This document shows, in pieces, positions 17,864-26,697 of a DNA stretch of 64,000 nucleotides. The notes below the pieces were generated by a model. It had not been told where the DNA came from. It did not search any database and saw only the letters and a program-made list of their open reading frames with translations. Each line of letters opens with the position of its first letter. Position 1 is the first letter of the stretch. The position numbers and the translations under genes are program-made. The DNA comes from Phycisphaerae bacterium (GTDB lineage: Bacteria; Planctomycetota; Phycisphaerae; Phycisphaerales; Phycisphaeraceae). The DNA lies in contig JAUIGU010000007.1 in the NCBI GenBank assembly GCA_030432595.1, positions 62,001 to 126,000 of the forward strand, read 5' to 3'.

Positions 17864-19354
17864 GTGCCTGACCAGTCCACAACATCCCAGCCCGTCGAAA
17901 CGCGACCCGGAGTCCCGCCCGAGTTTGGTCGGCCGCTGCCGTGGACGCTCGTGCTGCTCGCCGGGCCGATCATCGCCACGATGGTGTCGCGGACGGCGAT
18001 GGGCATCGTCGACTTCGTCATGGTCTCACAACTGGGCACCGAGGCTCAAGCCGCGATCGTGCCGGCGGGCATCACGCTGTTCACGGTTATCGCGTTTGGC
18101 ATGGGCGTGATGACGGCGGTCAACACTCTGGTCGCCCAGCACGCCGGGCGGGACGAGCCACACCAGTGCGCGTCGTACACCTGGCAGGGGTTGTGGCTGT
18201 CGGCTGTCTTGGGCGTCGGGTCTTTGGTGCTCTGGCCGGCGGTTCCCTGGCTGTTTGAGGTGTCGGGTCACGAGCCGAGCGTCGCGGCGCTGGAGGTCGT
18301 GTACGTGCAGATCGGGCTGCTGGGCATCGGCCCGATCCTCGCGGCGATGGCGGTGGCGAACTTCTTCAACGGCATTCACCGGCCCATGATCGGGCTTTGG
18401 GCAACGCTCATCAGCAACGCCTTCAATGTCGTCGCGAACTACGCGCTCATCTTCGGCGGCTTCGGGTTCCCGGCGATGGGCGTCGAGGGCGCGGCCTGGG
18501 CCACGACGCTCGCGTCCGTTGTGAACCTGCTGGCTTTGGTGCTGTGGTGGGTTCGGCCCGCGATGCACCGGACCTATGACGTTTGGCGCCAGTGGCGGTT
18601 TCACGCCAAACGGATGCGCCGCACGCTGCGGCTGGGCCTGCCCGCGGGTTTTCACTTCGCGGCCGACATCGCGACCTTTGCCGCGTTCACGCTCTGGCTC
18701 ATCGGGCGCTTCGGCACGACCGAGTTGGCAGCGCACAACATCGCGCTCAAGTTTTTCGAGGTCGCGATCATTCCGTGCGCGGGCATGGGCGTGGCGGTCG
18801 CGTCGGCCGTGGGCCGCAGCATCGGCCAAAAGCGCCTCGACCGGGCGCGGCGCTTCGCGCACTGGGGAAACGGCATGGGCCTGCTCTACCTGATCGCCTT
18901 GTCGGGGGTGTACCTCGTCGTCGACAAGGCCTTGATCGGGCTGCTCACCGACGACGGCGCGGTGGCGACGCGGGCTTGGCATCTGCTGTGCGTGGCGATG
19001 CTCTTCCAGTGCTTCGACTGCACACAGATGATTTACGCGAACGCGTTGCGTGGCGCGGGCGACACGCTCTGGCCGGCGATCGTCACGCCGATCGCGGCGC
19101 TCAGCCTCATGCTCGGCGGGGGTTATGGGCTGGCGGTGTGGTGGCCTGCGGGCGGCGCGATCGGGCCCTGGCTGGCGTTGACGGTGTACGTCTTGGTGTT
19201 GTCGGTCTGCTTCGTTTTGCGCTTTACCCACGGCCCGTGGGAGACCATGGACGCGACCGGTGCCGCGAGACCTGGCGCCGCAGCGGACGACGCGGGAGCA
19301 TCCCCACCTCCACATATGGATCCCGAGTCACAGCGCACCTGTTCGGCGACTTAA
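17864..19354 (+). CDS. MATE family multidrug/toxin efflux transporter
   Basis: About 496 residues from GTG 17864 (an upstream GTG at 17804 would add 20). Around twelve hydrophobic helices in two repeats. The first repeat opens LLAGPIIATMVSRTAMGIVDFVMVS and continues AFGMGVMTAVNTLVAQHAGR, the NorM-like pattern of a Na+ or H+-coupled antiporter. An Ala/Asp/Pro-rich cytosolic tail ends the protein. Likely exports cationic drugs or metabolites. The stop is 15 bases from the convergent dapB stop; no obvious terminator hairpin lies between. Confidence 0.9.
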   Translation: MPDQSTTSQPVETRPGVPPEFGRPLPWTLVLLAGPIIATMVSRTAMGIVDFVMVSQLGTEAQAAIVPAGITLFTVIAFGMGVMTAVNTLVAQHAGRDEPHQCASYTWQGLWLSAVLGVGSLVLWPAVPWLFEVSGHEPSVAALEVVYVQIGLLGIGPILAAMAVANFFNGIHRPMIGLWATLISNAFNVVANYALIFGGFGFPAMGVEGAAWATTLASVVNLLALVLWWVRPAMHRTYDVWRQWRFHAKRMRRTLRLGLPAGFHFAADIATFAAFTLWLIGRFGTTELAAHNIALKFFEVAIIPCAGMGVAVASAVGRSIGQKRLDRARRFAHWGNGMGLLYLIALSGVYLVVDKALIGLLTDDGAVATRAWHLLCVAMLFQCFDCTQMIYANALRGAGDTLWPAIVTPIAALSLMLGGGYGLAVWWPAGGAIGPWLALTVYVLVLSVCFVLRFTHGPWETMDATGAARPGAAADDAGASPPPHMDPESQRTCSAT

Positions 19355-19369
19355 CGCCAACGCTGCGTG

Positions 19370-20101
19370 TCACAACCCCAGTACGTCGGCCATCGTGTAC
19401 CGCCCCGCCGGCTTGGACGCGAGCCACTGCGCTGCCCGCAACGCCCCGGCGGCGTAGCTGTCACGGCTGGTCGAGACGTGCCGCAGTTCGAGTCGTTCGC
19501 CCGGCGCGGCGAGGTAGACCGTGTGCTCGCCGGGGTGGTCGCCGATGCGGACGGACTGCACGGTGATGTCCCGGGGCTGACGCAGCGCGTCGTGGCCGTG
19601 ACGCGCAAGCTTGATGTGATCGCGCGACCGGCCCGCCGCGTCGGCGAGCGTGTTCGCCAGAGCCAGTGCCGTGCCGGACGGGGCGTCCTGTTTGTAACGG
19701 TGATGGGCTTCCATGACTTCCAAGTCCCACCCTTCGCCCAGCAACCCGACGGCCTGCGCGGCGAGATGGTGCAACACGTTGACCACCAGCGAGAAGTTCG
19801 AGGCGGGCAGGATCGCGATTTGTTTCGCCGCCGCGTCGATCTCCGCTTCATGGTCCGCGGACAAACCGGTCGTCCCGAGGACCAGGGGCACGCCCGCTTC
19901 GACCACCGACGCCAACACCACCGGCAGCGCATCGGGCACCGAGAAGTCAATCACCACGTCCACCCCGCCGAGCGCCCCGGCCGCGATCGGCTTATCGACA
20001 TCGAACGACGCGGCCACCGACAGTCCGTCGTCGGCCTCGGCCAGAGCGACGAGGCGTTGCCCCATCCGACCCCGGGCCCCGTGGATCGCAAGGCGGGTCA
20101 T
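19370..20101 (-). CDS. dapB: 4-hydroxy-tetrahydrodipicolinate reductase
   Basis: A 243-residue enzyme of the diaminopimelate/lysine pathway that reduces 4-hydroxy-tetrahydrodipicolinate with NAD(P)H. The Rossmann loop is GARGRMG at residues 8-14, DFSVPDA and LGTTGL follow, and the catalytic segment EAHHRYKQDAPSGTA carries the family His-His, Lys and PSGT residues. The ATG at 20101 has GGAG ten bases upstream; the open frame upstream to 20257 is not needed and would run into the divergent gene. Length is normal for DapB. Presence supports a diaminopimelate-based lysine or peptidoglycan route. Confidence 0.95.
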   Translation of the reverse strand: MTRLAIHGARGRMGQRLVALAEADDGLSVAASFDVDKPIAAGALGGVDVVIDFSVPDALPVVLASVVEAGVPLVLGTTGLSADHEAEIDAAAKQIAILPASNFSLVVNVLHHLAAQAVGLLGEGWDLEVMEAHHRYKQDAPSGTALALANTLADAAGRSRDHIKLARHGHDALRQPRDITVQSVRIGDHPGEHTVYLAAPGERLELRHVSTSRDSYAAGALRAAQWLASKPAGRYTMADVLGL

Positions 20102-20250
20102 GGCTGAACATCTCCGGAGGTGAAACGTCTCTTTTCGGGCGGCGTCCCGACCGGGTGGGGTCTGGTAAGCCCCGGTGGGCATACGGTACACTCCGGGGTC
20201 CGGCCGGATTACGGGCCGAGTCCGATTTGAACGCTCCATGAGGTGACGCC

Positions 20251-21711
20251 TTGGCACTGTTCGGCAAAAGCAAATCCAGCTCCGGCGGCGGCGACGGGTT
20301 CAAACGCGACCCCCGGAAGGCCCGCAAGTTCTTCGAGCACGCCCAGACCGTCGCCGACTCCAAGCAGTACGACTACGCCATCGAGCTGTACATCAACGGC
20401 CTGCGGCACCTGCCCGACGCGATGGACAAGCACGAAGCCCTGCTCGAGGTCGCCAAACGCCGCAAGGTCGCCGGCGGGAAGGCCGGCCGGGCCAAGAAGC
20501 TCGGCAGCGAGACCATCGACCAGATGCTCCACGCCGAGAAAGTCTGGGCGATGGACTTCACCATCCCCAAGCTGGCGTACGAGGTGATGCGACACGCCGC
20601 CGAGGCGGACCAGGAGGAGGGCAACGAGGACTACAGCCTCGGCGAAGTCGCGTTCTGGATCGGTGAGATGGCGTCCGACTTCAACGCCGCGGCCAAGAAA
20701 CCCGACAAGAAGCTCTACCTCGCCATCCGTGACCGCTTCTCCGAAATCGGCAGGCACGACAAGGCGGTCGAAGTTCACCGCCGCGCCATCGCGCTGGACC
20801 CCAAGGACCAGAGCCTGATCGACCAGCTCAAAGACCTCGAAGCGCTCAAATACACGATGGACCGCAAGGAAGCGAAGTCCTCCCTGGACAACCTCAAGGG
20901 CTCCGAGGAACAGGCGCGCATCCAGGCCGAGCTCGATACCTCCGGCACGCAGAATGAACGCCTCATCGCCGCCGCCCGTGCCGCCTACGACGAAGACCCC
21001 GAAGACCTCGACAAGCTCGGCAAGCTCGTCGACGCCCTGGTCCGCACCGCCGAGGACGAGCACGAAAACGAGGCCGTCGAACTGCTCAACACCGCGCACC
21101 AAGCCAGCGGTCAGTATCGGTATAAGTCGCGGGCCGGCGACATCAAGATGAAGCAGCTCACCCGCGCGGTCCGCAACTACAAGCAGTTCGTGGATGCGGC
21201 GCCCGAAGACGAAGAGTTCCGCTCGAAATACAACGCCGCGGTCAAGGAACGCCTCGACTTCGAGCTCGCGGAGTACCAGGACCGCGTCAAGAACTACCCG
21301 ACCGACCTGCGGCTGAAGTACGAGTTCGGCCGTCGGCTCTTCCAGGCGGGCTTGACCGACGAGGCCATCGGCATGCTCCAGCAGTCGACCCGCGAGCCCA
21401 AGAGCCGGTCCGCATCGCACCTCATGCTCGGCAAAGCCTTCATTGTGAAGGAGTGGGTCGACGAAGCCATCTCCACCCTCGAGGAAGGCTTCAACGCCCA
21501 CGAAGTCAAGGACGACCCCGTCGGCAAAGAGATGCGGTACGACCTGATGACCGCGTACAAGAACCGCGGCACCGAGAAGGGCGACGCGCAGGACCTGGAG
21601 ACGGCCCAGCAGCACGCCTCCGCCCTGCTCCAGGCCGACATCAATTACAAGGACATCCGTGAGCAGGTCGAGGCCATCCGCAACGCACGCAAAACCCTCG
21701 AAGGCGGCTGA
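20251..21711 (+). CDS. TPR-repeat protein, predicted cytosolic
   Basis: A 486-residue, highly charged, helix-rich protein without signal peptide or membrane segment. It opens with MALFGKSKSSSGGGDG, followed by TPR-like helical pairs at about residues 22-55, 150-200, 235-300 and 345-400 (for example YDYAIELYINGLRHLP and HDKAVEVHRRAIALDP). TTG 20251 is preceded by GAGGTGA five bases away, a good ribosome site. The TPR suggests a scaffold for protein interactions; no catalytic motif is seen. Divergent from dapB, and only three bases separate its stop from kdsB, so the two are probably co-transcribed. Confidence 0.78.
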   Translation: MALFGKSKSSSGGGDGFKRDPRKARKFFEHAQTVADSKQYDYAIELYINGLRHLPDAMDKHEALLEVAKRRKVAGGKAGRAKKLGSETIDQMLHAEKVWAMDFTIPKLAYEVMRHAAEADQEEGNEDYSLGEVAFWIGEMASDFNAAAKKPDKKLYLAIRDRFSEIGRHDKAVEVHRRAIALDPKDQSLIDQLKDLEALKYTMDRKEAKSSLDNLKGSEEQARIQAELDTSGTQNERLIAAARAAYDEDPEDLDKLGKLVDALVRTAEDEHENEAVELLNTAHQASGQYRYKSRAGDIKMKQLTRAVRNYKQFVDAAPEDEEFRSKYNAAVKERLDFELAEYQDRVKNYPTDLRLKYEFGRRLFQAGLTDEAIGMLQQSTREPKSRSASHLMLGKAFIVKEWVDEAISTLEEGFNAHEVKDDPVGKEMRYDLMTAYKNRGTEKGDAQDLETAQQHASALLQADINYKDIREQVEAIRNARKTLEGG

Positions 21712-21714
21712 GCG

Positions 21715-22458
21715 TTGACCGCGCTGGCCGTCATCCCGGCGCGCTTCGCGTCGACCCGCTTCCCCGGCAAGCCGCTGGCCGACCGCACGGGCAAGCCCCT
21801 CATCCAGCATGTGGTCGAGCGCGTCCGGCAAGCCCAACGCGTTAGCCGCGTGGTCGTCGCCACCGACGATGGGCGCATCCGCGACGCCGTCGAAGCGTTC
21901 GGCGGCGAGGCCGTGATGACCGGCGAGCACCCCAACGGCTCGTCACGCATCGCCGAGGCCGTCGAAACCATCGGGGACGCGTCCGAACTGGTCGTCAACG
22001 TCCAGGGCGACGAACCCGAGGTGCCGGCCCACACGATCGACGCGTTGATCGACGGGTTGGCGGGCGACGCCGACGCCCAGATGGCGACGCTCGCCTCGCC
22101 GTTCGACCCCGACGAAGACCCGACCAACCCCAACGTGGTCAAGCTGGTCGTGGACCGCCACGACCGGGCCCTGTATTTCTCGAGGTCGCGGATTCCCTAC
22201 GACCGCGACGCGGAATTACTCGGCACCCGCCCCGCCGTCACGCTCTACAAACACCCGGGGCTCTACGCCTACCGCCGAAGCTTCCTGAAGCTATATCGGA
22301 GCCTCGCGCCGACACCGCTCGAACAGGCCGAAAAACTCGAACAACTCCGCGTGCTCGAGCACGGCTACGCGATCAAGATCGTCCACGCCCCCGCACCCCA
22401 CCCGGGCATCGACACGCCCGAACAGTACGACGCGTTCGTGCAACGCGTTCTTCCCTGA
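21715..22458 (+). CDS. kdsB: 3-deoxy-manno-octulosonate cytidylyltransferase
   Basis: A 247-residue enzyme that makes CMP-Kdo for lipopolysaccharide inner core. Motifs fit KdsB closely: AVIPARFASTRFPGKPLAD, VVVATDD, VNVQGDEPEV, YFSRSRIPYDR, HPGLYAYRR and LEQAEKLEQLRVLEHG. Length is that of E. coli KdsB. The start is TTG 21715 right after the TPR gene stop. It indicates an outer membrane with Kdo-containing lipopolysaccharide; the other Kdo genes are not in this window. Confidence 0.94.
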   Translation: MTALAVIPARFASTRFPGKPLADRTGKPLIQHVVERVRQAQRVSRVVVATDDGRIRDAVEAFGGEAVMTGEHPNGSSRIAEAVETIGDASELVVNVQGDEPEVPAHTIDALIDGLAGDADAQMATLASPFDPDEDPTNPNVVKLVVDRHDRALYFSRSRIPYDRDAELLGTRPAVTLYKHPGLYAYRRSFLKLYRSLAPTPLEQAEKLEQLRVLEHGYAIKIVHAPAPHPGIDTPEQYDAFVQRVLP

Positions 22459-22486
22459 CGCCGAACGTGATATCAAAAGCGATGGG

Positions 22487-23914
22487 TCAGCGCCCGAGGC
22501 AGACCATCAACGTCCGCCAGAGGATGTAGAGATCCATCTTCCACGAGACGTTTTCGACGTACTCGATGTCGTACTGGATCCACTCCTGGAAGTCCTTGCC
22601 CTTCTCGCGGGAGCGCTTGACCTGCCAGAGGCCGGTGACGCCGGGGCGGACGGAGAGACGCGCTTCACGCCACGCCGGACAAAACTGATTTTCTTTGTAC
22701 GGACTGGGGCGTGGCCCGACGATGGACATGTGCCCGAAGAGCACGTTCCAGAACTGGGGCAGCTCGTCCAGGTTCGTCTTGCGGAGGATGTGCCCGACCC
22801 TGGTGATCCGCGGGTCGTCGTCCATGAAGAACTGCGGCCCGTCGGCCATGTTGGCGTTCTCGGCGATGAGCTTCTGCTTGATCTCTTCCGCGTTGTTGTA
22901 CATCGTGCGGAACTTCCAGCACTTGAACTCCTTGCCGCCCATCGACTCGCGGACGTGGCCGAAAAGGAACGGGCGCCCGTCTTCGATGAAGATCGCCAGC
23001 ATGATCAACGGGTACAGCGGCAGGGTCAGCAGACCGAACACCAGCGTGAACGCTAGGTCGAACCCTCGTTTCAGGCCACGTTGAAACGTCGACAACGCGC
23101 GCGTGCGCACCGGGCCGACCAGCACGTCCGTCGGCTCGATGTTGTTCCATTCGAGGCGATCCACGCTTGGCCGAGCCTCAGGCGCATCCCAGAGCACGGC
23201 GGGGCCAACCACCGACGCGACGCCGTCCAGCCGACGCCCGCTGCCGACCCAGACCGGCCCGACGAAGCGCGTGCCGTTTGCGGGCTCGGCCGTGGCGTCC
23301 GCCCAGGCCTGGTCCGGCCAGCGCGCGGCGCGGGCGATCGTCGCGTCCGGTCGCTTCCAGATCGAGACGAGCTCGCGGACGAACTCCATGACTTCCTGCT
23401 CGTCGCCGGCGTCGAAGACGTGCCCCTTGACCGACATCGTCGTGCGGTGGTTCGGGTCGATCGCGTGCCGGAGGTTTTTCCATCCGCTGCGCGGGTCCCG
23501 GGCCTGCTGCCAGGCGATGGCCAGGTCCCGGTTGGCGGTCAACGCGACCCGCCCCAGCCGCCAGTCGGACGCGCCGTAGACGCGCTCGAACTTCACGAAG
23601 CGGTCTTGCCGGTCGGTGATGACGCGTTCCCGGTAGCCTTGATCGCGGGTGTTGTGAAGACGGACGAAGAGAATCCGCGGCTTGAGCCAGGAGAGCGTAT
23701 CGACGATCTGCTGCAGCCGGAAGATCGAAAGGCAGTGCCGGTCGGCCAGCAGATACAACTCCGCGTCGCCAGCCAGATCGACGGCCTGGCCCTGGCGGAC
23801 CACCTGGACGCCGCGGGCCGCCCAGAAGCGGTCGTGAAGCTGCAACGCGTCCAGCCCCCACAGCGTGTGGGCGCGGATCGAATCGACCGCCGGCTCCTTG
23901 ACATTGCTGATCAT
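22487..23914 (-). CDS. Polyprenyl-phosphate sugar-1-phosphate transferase with hexapeptide-like N-terminal part
   Basis: A 475-residue protein. The C-terminal 200 residues are a bacterial sugar transferase (WcaJ/WbaP core): basic FKRGFDLA-type entry, membrane-associated helix near 290-315, then KFRTM, LRKTNLDELPQFWNVL, GPRP and GVTGLWQV. This enzyme starts glycan repeat assembly on undecaprenyl phosphate. The first 270 residues lack the usual four transmembrane helices of WcaJ/WbaP. Instead they form a soluble part that includes a short left-handed-helix-like stretch (GTRFVGPVWVGSGRRLDGVASVVGPAVL), typical of tails on nucleotidyltransferases. First enzyme of the exopolysaccharide pathway here; it lies at the end of a minus-strand gene series. 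Confidence 0.85.
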   Translation of the reverse strand: MISNVKEPAVDSIRAHTLWGLDALQLHDRFWAARGVQVVRQGQAVDLAGDAELYLLADRHCLSIFRLQQIVDTLSWLKPRILFVRLHNTRDQGYRERVITDRQDRFVKFERVYGASDWRLGRVALTANRDLAIAWQQARDPRSGWKNLRHAIDPNHRTTMSVKGHVFDAGDEQEVMEFVRELVSIWKRPDATIARAARWPDQAWADATAEPANGTRFVGPVWVGSGRRLDGVASVVGPAVLWDAPEARPSVDRLEWNNIEPTDVLVGPVRTRALSTFQRGLKRGFDLAFTLVFGLLTLPLYPLIMLAIFIEDGRPFLFGHVRESMGGKEFKCWKFRTMYNNAEEIKQKLIAENANMADGPQFFMDDDPRITRVGHILRKTNLDELPQFWNVLFGHMSIVGPRPSPYKENQFCPAWREARLSVRPGVTGLWQVKRSREKGKDFQEWIQYDIEYVENVSWKMDLYILWRTLMVCLGR

Positions 23915-23988
23915 CTCGGCCCTGAGTTTATCGGCCTTTCGCGGACCGTCCTAGTCGAAATCAGCGAGAAAAACACGATCCAAGCCGG

Positions 23989-26367
23989 TCAAAACTGGCC
24001 GTTGGTCCCCGAACCCGCACCGGCGGTCGCCATCGCCCGCCCGTTGCTGGGCCGCAGGGCCGCCGCGGGGGCGTAGGTGGCCACCGCCGACCCGAGTGGG
24101 CCGAAGCGGGCCGCCGCCGCGGGATCGACCTGAACGTTCCCCACGCCGCGCCGGTCCTGGGAGACCATCGAGCCGTAGGACGATTCGCCCAGGTCGGCGT
24201 CCAGGGCGTGGTTGAAGACCGTGCCGACCACGCGGGCCCCGACGCTCTGGAGGTGCTCCAGGGAACGGGCCGCAACGCTGCGCGAGTCGCCGCGCGAGAC
24301 GATCAGGACGGTGCCGTCCGCCTCGGCCCCGGCGATCGAGGCTTCCAGCGACCCGAGCACCGGGCCGGTGTCGATCAACACGATGTCAAACGCCTCACGG
24401 GCCGCGGCCAGCATCCGCCGCAGCGACTTGGGCGACAGCAGGCCGGCGTCCTCGGGACGGGCGGCACCCACGGGCAGCACAAACAAATGCGGGATGCCCG
24501 TCTCCGCGATGCACTCCTCGATGTCCGCGCCGTTGCACACCTCGAGCACGCCCAACGACGCATCGGAGCGCCGGCGGGAGAGTTTGTCCGATTCTTCGCG
24601 CGAGACCACGCCCAACTCCACCAACGCGTCCATCAGGTTGATGCCCTTGCGGATCGCGAGCTTCTCGGCTTCGTTGAGGTCGTCGGCGGAAACACGCCCG
24701 TCCTCACGGATCACCTCGTCCAACGGTTTGTTCACCACCGCGCCCAGGCGACGGGTCAGCCCGGCCCCGACGATGTCGCCATCGATCAGAAGCACCTTGT
24801 TGCCCGACGCGGCGAACGAGAGCCCCAACGCCACGGTCAGCGACGACTTGCCCGAGCCCGCCGCCGGCCCCGTCACCGAGAACACTCGGTGGTTCGGCCC
24901 AGAGATCTGCAGCAGCGTCCGGATGTGGTTGACCGCGTGGGCGGCGCGTTCGGCCTGATCGGGGTCGGCCAGATCGTCCGGGAGCGACGGCAACGCGCCC
25001 AGCAGCCGGACATCGCGCAGACCGTTCTTCGCGTCCGCGGCGTGCCGCAAACGCGAGTCGAGCAGGCCCACCAACACGACCAGCCCCAGGCCCATCCCGC
25101 TGCCAGCCATGAAGCCCAGCACGGCGAGCTGGAACCGCTTCTTCCCGTTGTGCGGTTCGCTCGGGGCGTTGGCGTACTGGGCCACCTCGACGCGGTTCTT
25201 CAGGGCGTCGCCCTCGATCTTGGCTTTGTACTCCTCGTTCTCCAAAACCTCGATGCGTTCCGACACGGTTTTGAGCTGGAGCTCGTACGGCGCGATCGCG
25301 TTGAGTTGCTGGTCCTTGGCGTCGATCTCGGCGGAGAGGTCGGCGGCCTGCTTGAGCAGTTCTTTTTCCGCGCGTTGCAGGCTGGCCAATTCGCCGTGTG
25401 CGTAGGACGGGCTGTCGCCGTTTTTGAGTTCTTGAATATGTCGCTGCAGACGCGACTTCAGCGAATTGATCTGGACACGGAGTTTTTCGACCTCGCGATA
25501 ACGGTCGCCGTAACCCAGCGACTTGTACTGATCGATGCCGGCTTCGAGTTCTGCGATGTCGGCTTCGATCTGAAGCACGATCGGGTCCTGGAACTCTTCG
25601 AGGCCTTGTCGCGCGGCTTGGCCGGGCGTGTAATAGCTCAAGGCGGTCTGCGTCGCACGCAGCTCCTTGTTGACCCCGATCAATTCGTCGTTGAGGGCCG
25701 CGAGGCGCTCGGTGAAGATGTTCCGGTCGGTCGCGAGCCGGGCGTTGATCTGCTGGGTGTATTGGGCTTCCTGCTGGCGGAGTTTAAGCAGCTCCGACTT
25801 GATGCCCGCCATCTTGTTCTCGGTGCGCTCGGCCTCGAGTTGACGGAACAGGTTCTGGTACGCGAACAGCGCCGCGTTGACGCCGGCCTCGGCCACCAGC
25901 GGGTCGTCGTGCGTGAACCCGACCACGATGTTGTAGTCGTTGGCCGACGAGAGCTCCGCCTCAATCGAACGGGCAAAGGCGATGTCGTTCATCGGCTCGG
26001 CGCCGCTCTGGCTGATCGCCTGCTTCCAGGTGTCGGTGGCCAACGCCCGCTCGGCGACGGCTCGCGACATGATCAGGTTGATCTGGTTCTTCAGGTAGGA
26101 CTGGAAGTAGGCGGGCGTTCGGGTGCCCGGCGTGTTGACAATGGATTCGACCTCCGGGTTCACCACGACCAGCCCCTGCCCCTGGTACTCGGGTTTCTGG
26201 CTGAAGTACCCGACCACGGCGGCCGCCGAGCCCAGCACCACCGCCAACAGGATGGCCCAGTGCAGCCGGCCCCGGAAGAGCGCGATGATCGCTTCGCGTC
26301 GCCTGCGGGCTTCTTCCTCGGCACTGGCGAACTCGAGGGCGGATTGGGCGTTGGGGTCCGAGCTCAT
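23989..26367 (-). CDS. Polysaccharide co-polymerase / BY-kinase fusion (Wzz-Wzc-like)
   Basis: A 792-residue inner-membrane protein controlling exopolysaccharide chain length and export. A first membrane helix at about 35-55 precedes a Wzz domain with long coiled coils at 165-385, then a second helix near 407-430. The cytosolic P-loop ATPase has Walker A GPAAGSGKSS near 499-508, Walker A' KVLLIDGD and Walker B IVLIDTGP. About 60 residues rich in charged helices are inserted between A' and B. The C-terminal tail has only a couple of tyrosines rather than the tyrosine cluster of Wzc/CpsD, so autophosphorylation may differ. ATG 26367 begins MSSDPNAQS; a frame extension to 26487 is unlikely. Confidence 0.87.
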   Translation of the reverse strand: MSSDPNAQSALEFASAEEEARRRREAIIALFRGRLHWAILLAVVLGSAAAVVGYFSQKPEYQGQGLVVVNPEVESIVNTPGTRTPAYFQSYLKNQINLIMSRAVAERALATDTWKQAISQSGAEPMNDIAFARSIEAELSSANDYNIVVGFTHDDPLVAEAGVNAALFAYQNLFRQLEAERTENKMAGIKSELLKLRQQEAQYTQQINARLATDRNIFTERLAALNDELIGVNKELRATQTALSYYTPGQAARQGLEEFQDPIVLQIEADIAELEAGIDQYKSLGYGDRYREVEKLRVQINSLKSRLQRHIQELKNGDSPSYAHGELASLQRAEKELLKQAADLSAEIDAKDQQLNAIAPYELQLKTVSERIEVLENEEYKAKIEGDALKNRVEVAQYANAPSEPHNGKKRFQLAVLGFMAGSGMGLGLVVLVGLLDSRLRHAADAKNGLRDVRLLGALPSLPDDLADPDQAERAAHAVNHIRTLLQISGPNHRVFSVTGPAAGSGKSSLTVALGLSFAASGNKVLLIDGDIVGAGLTRRLGAVVNKPLDEVIREDGRVSADDLNEAEKLAIRKGINLMDALVELGVVSREESDKLSRRRSDASLGVLEVCNGADIEECIAETGIPHLFVLPVGAARPEDAGLLSPKSLRRMLAAAREAFDIVLIDTGPVLGSLEASIAGAEADGTVLIVSRGDSRSVAARSLEHLQSVGARVVGTVFNHALDADLGESSYGSMVSQDRRGVGNVQVDPAAAARFGPLGSAVATYAPAAALRPSNGRAMATAGAGSGTNGQF

Positions 26368-26697
26368 ATCGTTTTCGCTCCCGTGGGACGCCCACCTTCG
26401 CGGCGTCCGGCATCTCGGGTCTCTCGCCGGCCCGGCCTCCACCAGCCTTGGACCGCGGCGGGTCGTCTTTACGCGTCTTCGGGCCACACGGATCGCAGGT
26501 CCTGGTGGTTACCGGCCGTGCCGTCGGTGCAGGGCCGTTCCGATACACACCGACATCATGTTTTTCGGTCCAATGGCGCTCCCGATTGACCACCAACCGT
26601 GCCCCTGGCCACGAACGCATTATAAGCCCGAACGGACCTTGATCGCCCCCGAACCTTCGTTGATGCTACCGATCGTCGTACAGCACGACATTGGGGC
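26368..26697. other. 330-bp gene-free leader region of the co-polymerase gene
   Basis: No convincing protein or structural RNA gene is visible between the co-polymerase start and the end of the nucleotidyltransferase-like gene. The only regulatory-looking element is a TATAAT on the minus strand at 26624-26619. If used, it would give a leader of about 245 bases, long enough to hold a regulatory structure, but I see no recognisable riboswitch. Confidence 0.5.
26619..26624 (-). promoter_or_regulatory. Possible -10 element for the co-polymerase gene
   Basis: Perfect TATAAT on the minus strand about 250 bases upstream of the ATG at 26367. No good -35 hexamer is found at 15-18 bases, so this is only a tentative promoter. 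Confidence 0.35.

Noticed and set aside
20209-21930. Open frame of 573 codons on the minus strand, antisense to the TPR protein and the start of kdsB
   Set aside because: It crosses two well-supported plus-strand genes and shows only hydrophobic low-complexity repeats mirroring the codon pattern of the sense genes.
24208-26589. Open frame of 793 codons on the plus strand, antisense to the Wzz-BY-kinase gene
   Set aside because: The minus-strand protein has clear family motifs; the plus frame is rich in Arg/Gln/Val/Asp, has no motif, and long antisense frames are usual at this GC content.
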